Positions 1 through 8,537 of a stretch of DNA of 64,000 bases are shown here, in pieces. The notes below the pieces were generated by a model, which did no database searches, was not told where the DNA came from, and saw only the letters and a program-made list of their open reading frames with translations. Made by a program: the position numbers and the translations under genes. The stretch's first letter is position 1. Every line of letters begins with the position of its first letter. The stretch comes from an uncultured Bryobacteraceae bacterium (GTDB lineage: Bacteria > Acidobacteriota > Terriglobia > Bryobacterales > Bryobacteraceae), in the NCBI GenBank assembly GCA_937920635.1, contig CAKZUE010000033.1, positions 1 to 64,000 on the forward strand, in the 5' to 3' direction.

Positions 1-2
1 AC

Positions 3-464
3 ATGGGGAAGACCATTCAGAAAATCGAGGAGCTGGACGAGGTGGAAGCCGACCGCATTCAGGTGTTGCTCGGCAAGGCGGAAACGCCTGCACCGGCGCC
101 ATGGCAGCGTCCCGAAGGCGTTCCGCCGCTCGAGCCGGAGATCACGATCGACGACTTCGCCAAAGTGGATCTTCGCGTGGCCAGGGTGCTCGAGGCGGAG
201 CGCGTGAAGGGCGCCGACAAGCTGCTCCACCTGACGGTGGACGTGGCGGAAGAGAAGCCGCGCACCATCGTGGCTGGCATCGCGCAGCAGTATGCGCCGG
301 AAGACCTTGTGGGAAAGAAAGTCGTGATCGTGGCCAACCTTGCGCCGCGCAAGCTGCGCGGGCTGGTGTCGCAGGGCATGATCGTGGCCGCGTCGCTGGA
401 GAACGGGCCGCCCGTGCTGGTGGCGCCGGTCGGCGACGTGCCCGTTGGGGCCAGACTGAAATGA
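3..464 (+). CDS. metG: Methionyl-tRNA synthetase, C-terminal tRNA-binding domain (partial)
   Basis: This is the tail of a protein cut by the window start: the frame is open to base 3, and the ATG there is probably internal. A charged linker (about residues 1-45) is followed by an EMAPII/Trbp111-type OB-fold tRNA-binding domain, with the segments IDDFAKVDLRVARV, GKKVVIVANLAPRKLRG and QGMIVAA in family order. In MetRS this appendix dimerises the enzyme and holds tRNA while the missing N-terminal part charges tRNA-Met. The stop overlaps the tatD start as ATGA, so the two are probably translationally coupled. A free-standing Trbp111/CsaA-like protein is possible but less likely, given the long linker and the metG-tatD adjacency common in bacteria. 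Confidence 0.85.
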   Translation: MGKTIQKIEELDEVEADRIQVLLGKAETPAPAPWQRPEGVPPLEPEITIDDFAKVDLRVARVLEAERVKGADKLLHLTVDVAEEKPRTIVAGIAQQYAPEDLVGKKVVIVANLAPRKLRGLVSQGMIVAASLENGPPVLVAPVGDVPVGARLK

Positions 465-1252
465 ACGCTCCGCTGATCGACACCCACTGCCACCTGGACT
501 CCCGCGCCTTTGACGCGGACCGGGAGGCGTGCATCGAGCGCGCCCGCGCGGCGGGCGTCGAGCGCATGGTGGCGGTCGGCACCGGCGACGGTCCGCCGGA
601 TCTCGAAGCAGGCATCCGGCTGGCGGAGCGCTATCCATTCATTTCCGCTACCGTGGGCGTGCACCCGCACGACGCGGCAAAGACGGGTGAAGACACCTGG
701 GCGGAGCTTTCCGCGCTGATGGCGCACCCGAAGGTGGCCGCCGCAGGCGAGATCGGGCTGGACTATCACTACGACTTCTCGCCGCGGGAGACGCAGCGGG
801 CGGTGTTCGCCAGACAGCTGGAGCTGGCGCGTGAAGCAGGCTTGCCCGTGGTGATCCACACGCGCGAGGCGTGGGCGGACACCGTGGAGCTGATCCGCCG
901 CCACGGAGCGGCGGGCGGCGTGTTCCATTGCTTTTCCAGCGGCCCGCGGGAGGCGGAAGAGGCGCTGGAATTGGGCTTTTATCTGAGTTTTTCCGGGATT
1001 GTGACGTTTCCCAAGGCGGAGGAGATCCGGGAGGCGGCGCGGCTCGTGCCAGAAGACCGGCTGCTGATTGAAACGGACGCGCCCTATCTGGCGCCCGTGC
1101 CGTACCGGGGCAAACGGAACGAACCGGCGTATCTGGTCCAGACCGCCCGCTGCGTGGCCGGACTGCGCGGCGTGGAACCGGACCGGATCGCCCGCCTGAC
1201 ATGGGACAACTGGAGCCGCCTGTGTTTGCAGGGAACCGTAACGAATCGCTAA
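461..1252 (+). CDS. tatD: TatD family metal-dependent hydrolase/DNase
   Basis: This 263-residue TIM-barrel hydrolase is of normal TatD length. The metal ligands are in place: HxH at residues 9-11 (DTHCHLD), Glu97 in AGEIGLDYHYD, His133 in VIHTREA, His156 in VFHCFSS and Asp206 in ETDAPYLAP. TatD proteins are cytoplasmic 3'-5' exonucleases and have also been linked to D-Tyr-tRNA deacylation; the precise role here is not shown. The start is the ATG of an ATGA overlap with metG. Longer in-frame starts exist upstream, but the HxH near residue 10 fits the family only with this one. Its end lies 14 bases before the next gene. Confidence 0.95.
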   Translation: MNAPLIDTHCHLDSRAFDADREACIERARAAGVERMVAVGTGDGPPDLEAGIRLAERYPFISATVGVHPHDAAKTGEDTWAELSALMAHPKVAAAGEIGLDYHYDFSPRETQRAVFARQLELAREAGLPVVIHTREAWADTVELIRRHGAAGGVFHCFSSGPREAEEALELGFYLSFSGIVTFPKAEEIREAARLVPEDRLLIETDAPYLAPVPYRGKRNEPAYLVQTARCVAGLRGVEPDRIARLTWDNWSRLCLQGTVTNR

Positions 1253-1266
1253 ACTTTAGGCATCCA

Positions 1267-2268
1267 ATGCCTGCCGGAAGACTGGGCCTGGCGCTCACGG
1301 CGCGCGAAATCACTGCTTTGGTGGCTGACGACCTGAAGCAGGTGGAGAGCGTCTTCAGGCTGGAGTCCATCGGCAGCGTCGAGGCGGTTTCGAGCATTGC
1401 CCGGTATCTTCAGGGCAATGGAGGCAAGCGCCTGCGGCCGATCCTGCTGCTGGTCAGCTGCCGGCTGTTCCGCGACCCCACGCCCGAAGCCATTCAACTG
1501 GCTGCCGTGGTGGAGCTGATTCACACCGCCACCCTGGTGCATGACGACGTCATCGACGAAGCCAAGACGCGGCGCGGGAAGAGCTCGGCCAACGTCGTCT
1601 GGGGCAATCAGATCTCCGTGCTGGCGGGCGACTGGCTGTATATGCAGGCCTTCCAGATTGCGCTGCGGCTGCGGCGGTTCGACATCCTGGACCTGCTGAT
1701 CTCGCTGACGCAGCGCATGGTGGACGGCGAGCTGCTGCAACTGGAGCGGCTGGGGCGGATCGACATCAGCGAAGCCGACGCGCTGGAGCTGATCGACCAC
1801 AAGACGGCGAGCCTGTTTGCAGCCTGCACCCGGCTGGGCGGCATTGCGGGAGGGGCGAGCGAGGAAGAGCAGGTTCTGCTGAGCGACTTCGGCTGGAACC
1901 TCGGCATGGCTTTCCAGATCGCCGACGACATCCTCGACTTCACGGCGCGCGAATCGGTGCTCGGCAAGCCGGTGGGCAACGACCTCCGCGAGGGCAAAGT
2001 GACGCTGCCCCTGTGTTACGCGCTGGACAGCGCCACTCTGGAGGAGCGTGCATTGGTGGAATCCGTGCTCGCCGACCGCGCCTATGAGCGGGCCTCTTTC
2101 GATCAGATCAAAGCCATGCTCGTGCGCCACGGCGGCATCGAGCGCGCCCGCCTGCGGGCGCGGGAGTTCACCGCGAAAGCGCGCGGAATTCTCGAGCAGT
2201 TCGCCGACACGCCTGCGCGCGCGGGGCTGCTGGCGGCCACCGACCTGGTGGCGGACCGCGACCGCTGA
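1267..2268 (+). CDS. Polyprenyl diphosphate synthase (long-chain, IspB/HepT type)
   Basis: This 333-residue all-alpha trans-prenyltransferase elongates farnesyl or geranylgeranyl diphosphate with isopentenyl diphosphate, normally for the quinone side chain. GGKRLRP near residues 52-58 binds diphosphate. The first Asp-rich motif is DDVID (93-97), followed by the RRG of TRRGKSS, and the second is DDILD (220-224). Both Asp motifs are intact, so it should be active. Chain length (octa-, hepta- or nonaprenyl) cannot be read from the sequence. I chose the ATG at 1267, just after tatD; an upstream in-frame ATG would extend 66 bases into tatD and adds nothing conserved. Confidence 0.92.
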   Translation: MPAGRLGLALTAREITALVADDLKQVESVFRLESIGSVEAVSSIARYLQGNGGKRLRPILLLVSCRLFRDPTPEAIQLAAVVELIHTATLVHDDVIDEAKTRRGKSSANVVWGNQISVLAGDWLYMQAFQIALRLRRFDILDLLISLTQRMVDGELLQLERLGRIDISEADALELIDHKTASLFAACTRLGGIAGGASEEEQVLLSDFGWNLGMAFQIADDILDFTARESVLGKPVGNDLREGKVTLPLCYALDSATLEERALVESVLADRAYERASFDQIKAMLVRHGGIERARLRAREFTAKARGILEQFADTPARAGLLAATDLVADRDR

Positions 2269-2293
2269 TACGCTCAAGTCCGTGAGACTCTTC

Positions 2294-4120
2294 ATGGACC
2301 GGCGCGCATTCGCTCTTTCCCCTCTTAGCGTGCTCAGCCTGTCCTGCCAGCGGCAGGATGCGGATGGAGGCTGGCCGGCGTCGTGGGACCGGCTGCTGCT
2401 TCAGAAGGCGCTGACGGCGCGCGATCAGCGGTTCGATGCTTCGCAGTCGATGCTGCGCGTGCTGCTGGGGCCGGAATACCGTTATCACACGCGGCTGCGC
2501 GAGTGCCAGGCGCATCCGACGCGCGAGTCGCTCGAATATGCGCTGTTGCTGCTCGAGGAAGGATCGCGCGAAAGGATGGAGCGGGCGCTGCGGATCCTGG
2601 ACCGCGTGCTGGCGCTTCAGGTCACCGATCCGGAATCGCAGTGGTACGGGATCTGGGGCTGGTATCTGGAAGAGCCGCCCGAAAGGATGTCGCCCGCGGA
2701 CTGGAACTGGGCAGACTTCAACGGCTCGTTGCTCGCGCAGATCGAGCTCCGCCGTGGCGGGCGGCTGCCTGAGGAGATGAGGCGGCGCGCGCGCGAGTCG
2801 CTGCTGCACGCGGCGCGCTCGATCATGCGGCGCGACGTCAACCCTTCCTACACGAACATTGCGGTTCTTGGCGGCTTTGTGACGCTGTCAGCAGGCGAGC
2901 TGCTGGAGCAGAGAGATCTGCTCGAATACGGACGCCAGAGGATGCAGCGCGTCTGCGCCGAAGCGGATCGAACGGGGAGCTTCGCCGAATACAACTCGCC
3001 CCCGTACGCGCGGGTGGCCCTGTCGGCGCTCGTGCGGATCCGGATGCATGTGAAGGACGCGGAGGCGCGGCGGCGCGGGGCGGCGTTGGAGCGGCGGCTG
3101 TGGGAGCACATGGCGGCGCACTGGGACGCGGCGCGGCGGCAGTTCACCGGACCGATGAGCCGCTGTTACTCGAACGACCTCGGGCGCCCGGTCTGGCTGG
3201 AAAAGGCGCTCTCCGGGCGGCTCGGGCTGGCCACTCCGGAAAACCGCACGGGAGACGACGGCGAGACGGCGCTGCACGACTACCGCTGCCCCGAGGATCT
3301 GGCGCCGCGCTTCCTGCATGCTGAGCCCGGACGCATGCACCGGGAGCTGTATATCGCGGATCCGCCGACGGTGGGGGCATCGTATTTCTCAAGGGACTTC
3401 TCGCTCGGCAGCGCATCCAGCAGCGATTTCTGGGTGCAGCGCAGGCCGCTGTTCGGCTATTTCGGCGATGCCTCGCGCCCGGCGCGCATCGTGCAACTGC
3501 GCGTCCTGAAAGACGGCTACGATTTCTCGTCGGCCGTGTTTCACAGCGTGCAGGACAGGGGGCGGGTGCTGGCGGTGATCGGCTTCCGCAATCCCGGCGG
3601 CGACCGCCACATTTCTCTTGATCCGGTCCGGGACGGGCGGTTCGAGTGTGGGCGGTTGTTTGCGGAGTTTCACGTGGACGGGCTGCCGGGAGGCGCGCGC
3701 GTCGAAGGAGACGAAAAACACGCCGAAATCGAGAGTCCGCTCGTGCGTGTTCGGTTTACGCTGCTGGGCGGGCGGTTCGGCGCGCGCCCGCTGGCGCTGC
3801 GCCTGCACCCGCGCGAAGGGACGCTGACGGCGACGCTCGACTTCAAGCCGCCGGAAGCGCCGCGCCTGGTGGAGTGGGCGCAGGTGCGGACAGGCTTTGC
3901 GGCGCTGGCGCTGGAAGTGGCCGATGCGGGCGCGCCGTTTGCCGGGGCGCAGCCGAGGATGCGCCTGGCTGGAGATGCCGTGGACCTGGAGTGGGGCGAT
4001 CTCTCGATGCGCGCGCTCACGCGCGTGGCGCCGGCGGAGGAGCATGCGCGCGTGTTCGAGGCGCGGATCGGCGGCCAGCCCGCGCCGCAGCCCCGGCTGA
4101 GCGAAGTGCGGCTGGCGTGA
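2294..4120 (+). CDS. Large exported protein of unknown function, possible alpha-toroid plus beta-sandwich
   Basis: I do not recognise a named family. The protein is about 608 residues. It starts with a short basic and hydrophobic leader ending in LSVLSLSCQ, which resembles a poor lipobox, so it may be a lipoprotein. Residues about 30-350 look helical, with repeated Arg/Glu-rich amphipathic helices, a NWADFNGS segment and a PSYTNIAVLGGF segment, as in alpha/alpha-toroid polysaccharide lyases and heparinase II/III-like proteins. The last 250 residues look like beta strands. A polysaccharide lyase or hydrolase role is only a guess. An in-frame GTG at 2282 lies 7 bases after TACGCT and could be a leaderless start. 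The gene converges on the GH127 gene. Confidence 0.75.
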   Translation: MDRRAFALSPLSVLSLSCQRQDADGGWPASWDRLLLQKALTARDQRFDASQSMLRVLLGPEYRYHTRLRECQAHPTRESLEYALLLLEEGSRERMERALRILDRVLALQVTDPESQWYGIWGWYLEEPPERMSPADWNWADFNGSLLAQIELRRGGRLPEEMRRRARESLLHAARSIMRRDVNPSYTNIAVLGGFVTLSAGELLEQRDLLEYGRQRMQRVCAEADRTGSFAEYNSPPYARVALSALVRIRMHVKDAEARRRGAALERRLWEHMAAHWDAARRQFTGPMSRCYSNDLGRPVWLEKALSGRLGLATPENRTGDDGETALHDYRCPEDLAPRFLHAEPGRMHRELYIADPPTVGASYFSRDFSLGSASSSDFWVQRRPLFGYFGDASRPARIVQLRVLKDGYDFSSAVFHSVQDRGRVLAVIGFRNPGGDRHISLDPVRDGRFECGRLFAEFHVDGLPGGARVEGDEKHAEIESPLVRVRFTLLGGRFGARPLALRLHPREGTLTATLDFKPPEAPRLVEWAQVRTGFAALALEVADAGAPFAGAQPRMRLAGDAVDLEWGDLSMRALTRVAPAEEHARVFEARIGGQPAPQPRLSEVRLA

Positions 4121-4121
4121 A

Positions 4122-4136
4122 GCGGTGCTGAACCGC
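4122..4136. terminator. Small hairpin between convergent genes
   Basis: A 5-bp stem (GCGGT/ACCGC) with a GCTGA loop fills most of the 20-base gap between the two converging stop codons. There is no T tract on either strand, so a bidirectional terminator is only suggested by position. Confidence 0.3.
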
Positions 4137-4140
4137 GCTG

Positions 4141-6099
4141 CTACCAGCCGCAGTTCAGGCAGGGCAGCCAGACGGTGTAGTCAGCGGGGCCGCGGTCCTG
4201 GAACGCGTAATACGGGATGAACGTCAGCCTCACGGGCTTCAGGGGCGTGACTGGCTGGAACCCGTACAGCGGCCGCTGTTCCAGCGGCGGGCTGTAGGCG
4301 AAACCTCCCGTCTGGAGCCGCAAGGCGCCGGCGGGCGCCGCCATCGGAGGGAGGGTCTGGATCGAATCGCCGCCGGAGAGTGCGACCTCGAAGACCGACA
4401 TGCCGGGATTGTCAATCGACTCGAGGCAATAAATGAACGGTCCGCGCTGCAACGCCGCCTTTCCGTAATCCTCGGCCACGCGGGGATTGGCGAAGACGCG
4501 GCGCGGCGTCATGTCGAACTCCAGCCGCACCTTGTCGCCGGGCCGCCAGAGGCGCTTCCAGGCCACATATTCGTTCGGCCGGAAGGGGCCGCTGACGCGC
4601 TGCCCGTTGATCTCGACATAGGTGGACGGAGACCACGAGGGGATGCGGACGTGCAGCGTAAACTCCTCCTCTTTCCGCGGCGCCACGGTGATCTCCGTTT
4701 CGCCCTGCCAGGGCATGGAGGTCTTTATGGCGAGCCGGAGGGGCGTGCCGGACTCGAGTTTCCAGTCGAGCGTGGCGTTGTCGTAGAAATGCACCCAGAC
4801 GCCATCCTGGGACGTGCTGAAGAAATAGCCGCCCAGCGCGGTGAACGTGCGCTGGAGGTTGGGCGGGCAGCAGGTGGTCGAATACCAGGGATTGCGGATC
4901 ACGTCGGAAGACGGCGCGGCGAGAGGATTCCGGTAGCAGTACAGCGTGCCGTTCGACGACATCCCCGAGCAGATGCCGTTGTACAGGGCGCGCTCCATGA
5001 GGTCGGCGTACTTTGCGTCTCCCGTCAGATGGAGCAGGCGCTGTTGGAAGAGCATTCCCGCGATAGCGGCGCAGCTCTCCGTGTACGCCTGGAGATTCGG
5101 CAGCTCGTAGGGATCGCCGAAGGTCTCGCCGGCGGCGCGGGAGCCGACGCCGCCCGTGACATACAGCTTGCGGAAGGCGAGGTCTTCCCACAGGCGCAGA
5201 ATCGTGCCGCGGAAGGCGTCGTTGCCGGTTTCGAGAACAAAATCGGCGGCGCCGGTGGCGGCGTACAGCGCCCGGACGGCATGGCCTTCGAACTGCGTCC
5301 GTTCGGTGAACGGCTTGCCGGAGAATGTGTAGACCAGGTCGCGTTCGCGCAGCTTCAGGCGCTCGCGCTCGACGCCGCTGAACAGGTAGGCGGCAAGCTC
5401 CAGATAGCGCCTGTCGCCGGTGGTGCGGTACAGCTCGGCGAGCGCGAGTTCGAGTTCGGGGTGGCCGGTGAGCAGCGGCCGCTTGGGCGCTGGGCCGAAG
5501 TCGCGCAGGAGATATTCCACAAATTTGATGCCGCCGTCAAGCAGCTTCCGCTTGCCCGCGGAGCGGTAGTAGGCGATGCCCGCCTGGAGGAGGTGGCCGA
5601 GGCAATAGAGTTCATGGCCGGTGACCTGCTGCTGCCAGCGCAGCGGGGCGCGTTCGTCGACGAACCAGGTGTTGAGATACCCGGAAGGCTCCTGCGCGGC
5701 GAGGATCGTATCGGTGAGCTGATCGAGAGCAGCCTCCAGCTTGGGGTCGGGCCGCACTTGCAGGCTCCAGGCGGCGGCCTCCATCCACTTGTAAAGATCG
5801 GAGTCGGTGTAGAGCGGGCCGCGGCGCGGCGGCTGGCGGTCCGGGCGGGCGAGCCGGCGGAAGTTGTCGACGATGCCGTTCTGTTCGAGCAGCTCGAGCA
5901 AAGTGGGGATGGACCGCTCGATGGTGACATCCTGGCGGGTCTTCCAGAATCCTGGCTGGAACTGGACGGCGCGCACAGGGACCGGGTGAAGCCGGGCGTG
6001 CGGGCTTTTCTGCAAATGAAGCAACCCCTCTTCGCGCCAGGCCGGCTGGGCGGAGCAGGCGGTGGCGAAGGCGAGCGCCGTCAGGATCGCGATACGCAT
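4141..6099 (-). CDS. GH127 (DUF1680) beta-L-arabinofuranosidase-like enzyme, secreted
   Basis: This 652-residue protein has a Sec signal peptide (MRIAILTALAFATACSAQ). An alpha/alpha barrel is followed by beta-sandwich domains, as in GH127. The metal-cysteine site of the family is visible: Glu341 and Cys343 in TESCAAIAG, and the Cys pair 410-411 in STTCCPPN, one of which is the nucleophile in characterised members. It should therefore cleave beta-L-arabinofuranosides or related pentosides outside the cytoplasm; the exact substrate is unknown. The ATG has no Shine-Dalgarno sequence but is preceded at 6 bases by TACAAC, a leaderless pattern. It lies downstream of the flippase gene on the same strand. 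Confidence 0.9.
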   Translation of the reverse strand: MRIAILTALAFATACSAQPAWREEGLLHLQKSPHARLHPVPVRAVQFQPGFWKTRQDVTIERSIPTLLELLEQNGIVDNFRRLARPDRQPPRRGPLYTDSDLYKWMEAAAWSLQVRPDPKLEAALDQLTDTILAAQEPSGYLNTWFVDERAPLRWQQQVTGHELYCLGHLLQAGIAYYRSAGKRKLLDGGIKFVEYLLRDFGPAPKRPLLTGHPELELALAELYRTTGDRRYLELAAYLFSGVERERLKLRERDLVYTFSGKPFTERTQFEGHAVRALYAATGAADFVLETGNDAFRGTILRLWEDLAFRKLYVTGGVGSRAAGETFGDPYELPNLQAYTESCAAIAGMLFQQRLLHLTGDAKYADLMERALYNGICSGMSSNGTLYCYRNPLAAPSSDVIRNPWYSTTCCPPNLQRTFTALGGYFFSTSQDGVWVHFYDNATLDWKLESGTPLRLAIKTSMPWQGETEITVAPRKEEEFTLHVRIPSWSPSTYVEINGQRVSGPFRPNEYVAWKRLWRPGDKVRLEFDMTPRRVFANPRVAEDYGKAALQRGPFIYCLESIDNPGMSVFEVALSGGDSIQTLPPMAAPAGALRLQTGGFAYSPPLEQRPLYGFQPVTPLKPVRLTFIPYYAFQDRGPADYTVWLPCLNCGW

Positions 6100-6105
6100 G
6101 GAATG

Positions 6106-6111
6106 GTTGTA
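6106..6111 (-). promoter_or_regulatory. -10-like TACAAC, leaderless start of GH127 gene
   Basis: The hexamer TACAAC ends 6 bases before the ATG at 6099 and no ribosome binding site lies between, so transcription would begin at or next to the start codon. Confidence 0.4.
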
Positions 6112-6132
6112 TCAAACCGGACGGCGGGCAGG

Positions 6133-7701
6133 TCAGCCCAAAGGCGTGCGAAGTTTCCTGAGCATGAACTCGCGGTCTTCGGCGGTGGAGAAGAGTAGAA
6201 AAGCGGCGGCGCCGGCGGCGGCGCTGAGAATCGCGGCGAGGAAAAGGACAGGCCAGGAGGAGATCACGAGCCAGCGCTGAAGAAAAGCTGCGGCGATCCC
6301 GGCAGCGGCGCCTGTGAGCAGGGCTGGCGCCAGACTGCGGAACAGATAATCCGAAAGGCGGATACCCGATTCCCGCAAGGCATAGGGCACCAACGCAAAC
6401 ACGGCGATTCCGATGCTGGAGATGAGCTTGGCCAGCGCCACGGCGGCGATTCCCCTCCAGCGTACGGCGGCAACGCCCGCACAGACGACAAAGATGGCCT
6501 CGACACCGATCACCGCAGTAACAAAGCGCAGGCGGCGCGTGCCCAGCAGATACTGGTACGGAACAGAAACGAGTGTACGGAAAGCCATTGCCAAAGCGAA
6601 AACGGCCAGCACGACATCGCTGCGGCTCCACCAATCGCCTGCCACATACTTGGGGCCCACCCACAGGGAGAGGAACGGCCCGCCCAGCGACAGGACTCCG
6701 CCCAGAATCAGAAAGGATATCGAGCAGATCCAGCGGTTGGTGCGCAACAGGAAGGCCCGCAGCATGTCCGGGCTGCTGGAGACGGACAGAGCGGTGAAAT
6801 AGGGGGCAAGCACTGCGGAGAGAACGTTGGTGAAGCTGCGGGTGTGGAGCGCGAGATAGCGGCCAATGTGATAGTGGGCCACAGCCGCGGGACCCGCCGC
6901 CTGAACGATGACGATCTGGTCGGCCTGGAATGCGAGCAGTTCGCTGATCCGCATCATCAGATTCGCACTGCCGTATGAGGTCAATTGAGACACGATCGCA
7001 CGGTCGAGCCGCGGAGGCCAGAGGTTCGCCGTCAGCTTCCAGCGGTTCAGGAGAAACTGCTGGGCGGCCCAGGGAAGCATCGTGCCAAAGGCCTGAGAGG
7101 CGGCGACGCCAAACAACCCCATCCCCGCGCGGAGGGATGCCACCACCAGCAGACCCGTAAGCAGGGTGGCGGCAATGTTGGTCGCAACGAGCCAGTGGAA
7201 ACGCCTCAAGCCGCCCAGGACGGCGCCGGCAAGCGAACCGGTGAGATTCACCGAGAAAACTGCGAAACCCAGCCAAAGCACCGAGCGCACAGTGGCGGTG
7301 TCGAGCGGGCCGACGTCGATCCAGCGGACTGCGATGACGGCCGCCGGCCAACTGGCCAGCAGCCCGATGCAGGTGATGGCCAGCAGCAGCCAAAACGCGT
7401 TTCGAACGACGTTCTGGAGCTGTTGCAATGAGCCCATCGCCGATGATCGGGAGACGTAATAATTGATGGCGCTGCGCAAGCCGAGATCAAACAGGCCGAA
7501 GTAGCCGCCGAGCTCCCAGGTCACACTCAGCAGACCGTAGGAGGCATCGCCGAGGCTCCGCAGCACATACGGGGCGAGAAAGAACGTGACGAGAATCGTG
7601 ATGCCGAATTGCAGGCCGTTCAGCAGCGCGCCGCTGCCGGCGCCGATCGACTTGAAGGCTGGAGAAGTGCCGGGTGAAGCGGGGGCATCAGAACTGGCCA
7701 T
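6133..7701 (-). CDS. Polysaccharide flippase, MATE/Wzx-like (oligosaccharide_flip) family
   Basis: This is a 522-residue, highly hydrophobic inner-membrane protein with about 12-14 predicted membrane segments. Its N-terminal stretch LLNGLQFGITILVTFFLAPY followed by VLRSLGDASYGLLS is characteristic of Wzx/RfbX/MATE-type flippases that move lipid-linked oligosaccharides across the membrane. I chose the ATG at 7701 because GGAGGA lies 8 bases upstream; a longer frame to 7764 has no such site and adds polar residues. It follows the GNAT and asparagine-synthase-like genes, separated from the GNAT by a 164-base gap holding a strong hairpin. Together they look like part of a surface-glycan locus, though no glycosyltransferase is next to them. 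Confidence 0.85.
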   Translation of the reverse strand: MASSDAPASPGTSPAFKSIGAGSGALLNGLQFGITILVTFFLAPYVLRSLGDASYGLLSVTWELGGYFGLFDLGLRSAINYYVSRSSAMGSLQQLQNVVRNAFWLLLAITCIGLLASWPAAVIAVRWIDVGPLDTATVRSVLWLGFAVFSVNLTGSLAGAVLGGLRRFHWLVATNIAATLLTGLLVVASLRAGMGLFGVAASQAFGTMLPWAAQQFLLNRWKLTANLWPPRLDRAIVSQLTSYGSANLMMRISELLAFQADQIVIVQAAGPAAVAHYHIGRYLALHTRSFTNVLSAVLAPYFTALSVSSSPDMLRAFLLRTNRWICSISFLILGGVLSLGGPFLSLWVGPKYVAGDWWSRSDVVLAVFALAMAFRTLVSVPYQYLLGTRRLRFVTAVIGVEAIFVVCAGVAAVRWRGIAAVALAKLISSIGIAVFALVPYALRESGIRLSDYLFRSLAPALLTGAAAGIAAAFLQRWLVISSWPVLFLAAILSAAAGAAAFLLFSTAEDREFMLRKLRTPLG

Positions 7702-7746
7702 GCCATTCCTCCAGAGGCGGATCCGGGTACGCATGGGGCAGTGGTT

Positions 7747-7781
7747 GCGGGAGTGCCCCATCAATGCGGGGGCACTCCCGC
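7747..7781. repeat. Perfect 13-bp inverted repeat (GC-rich hairpin) between GNAT and flippase genes
   Basis: The arms 7747-7759 (GCGGGAGTGCCCC) and 7769-7781 (GGGGCACTCCCGC) are exact reverse complements with a 9-base loop. The structure sits in the GNAT-flippase gap 46 bases upstream of the flippase ATG. No T run follows on the minus strand, so it is more likely an RNA-processing or attenuating element, or a protein site, than a simple terminator. Confidence 0.7.
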
Positions 7782-7865
7782 GAAGAGCGGCCCTTGGGCA
7801 AAGCCAGGCAGAACGGGGCGGGCATGGCTGTCATTGGCGAGATGCGGCGGACAGCAGAGCGGGGA

Positions 7866-8519
7866 TCACCAGCCGGATTCCCCCGCTGAAAACAGCAGCG
7901 AGGCCGCCCTGCGGGCGCCCAGAAAACCGGTCTTGCTGCCGTCAGACACGAATTCCATCCGGTGCCACCGCATTCCGGCCAGTCTCCAGGAACAAATTGC
8001 CAATCGGCGCCTCCATTGGAGTTTCGAGAAAAGCGCGTGCATGGGGAAATTGTCTGTCACGCAGGCGCTATGGGCTGTCAACTCCGGTTCACGAGTGACG
8101 AAGCATTGGTACATTGCGCCGGCCAGGCCATGCCGCCGCCAGGCGGGCGAGACGAGCACCTTGGAGATGTACACGTGCCCTGCCGGCAAAGGCGCTTTCA
8201 AATCCAAAAAATCGATCCGGGCGACGCGCCGTTCCACCCACAGGTAAGAACAGATGCGGTTGTCTCGAATGGCAGCGAGCATATCGGAGTCGCCCCGCTC
8301 GAGCCACTGCCGCGCCTCCGGCAGCGAGAGCCAGCCGCCGGGGTATTGCAAAGGCTCGAGCTCCTCCGGGCGCAGGAAACGGAACTCGAACCCGGGAGGA
8401 AGCGCAAAGCCGTCCGGTACTGGCCGTGGCGGGCGGCAATAGAAGACCAGTTGCCGCCAGTAAGCAGACAGGCCAAGCCTCTGCTGATACCACTGAAGGT
8501 GTCTCCACAGCTTGCTCAT
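7866..8519 (-). CDS. GNAT-family N-acetyltransferase
   Basis: The protein has 217 residues. The acetyl-CoA-binding motif of the GNAT fold is visible in VYISKVLVSPAWRRHGLAGA (about residues 115-134), that is VxVxPxxRxxGLA, and the preceding strand RIDFLDLKAPL fits beta4. The acceptor is unknown. Its position between an asparagine-synthase-like gene and a flippase suggests acylation of a nucleotide sugar, glycan or amino acid in the same pathway, but that is inference from context. It starts 18 bases after the stop of the asparagine-synthase-like gene and is probably co-transcribed. A short inverted repeat (AGCGGGG/CCCCGCT, 7858-7887) straddles its stop codon. Confidence 0.8.
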   Translation of the reverse strand: MSKLWRHLQWYQQRLGLSAYWRQLVFYCRPPRPVPDGFALPPGFEFRFLRPEELEPLQYPGGWLSLPEARQWLERGDSDMLAAIRDNRICSYLWVERRVARIDFLDLKAPLPAGHVYISKVLVSPAWRRHGLAGAMYQCFVTREPELTAHSACVTDNFPMHALFSKLQWRRRLAICSWRLAGMRWHRMEFVSDGSKTGFLGARRAASLLFSAGESGW

Positions 8520-8537
8520 GATCAGCTTCGCAGTCCC

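Noticed and set aside
4651-6198. 515-codon plus-strand frame opposite the GH127 gene
   Set aside because: Shadow of the GH127 gene; no domain pattern, and the GH127 active-site residues prove the minus strand.
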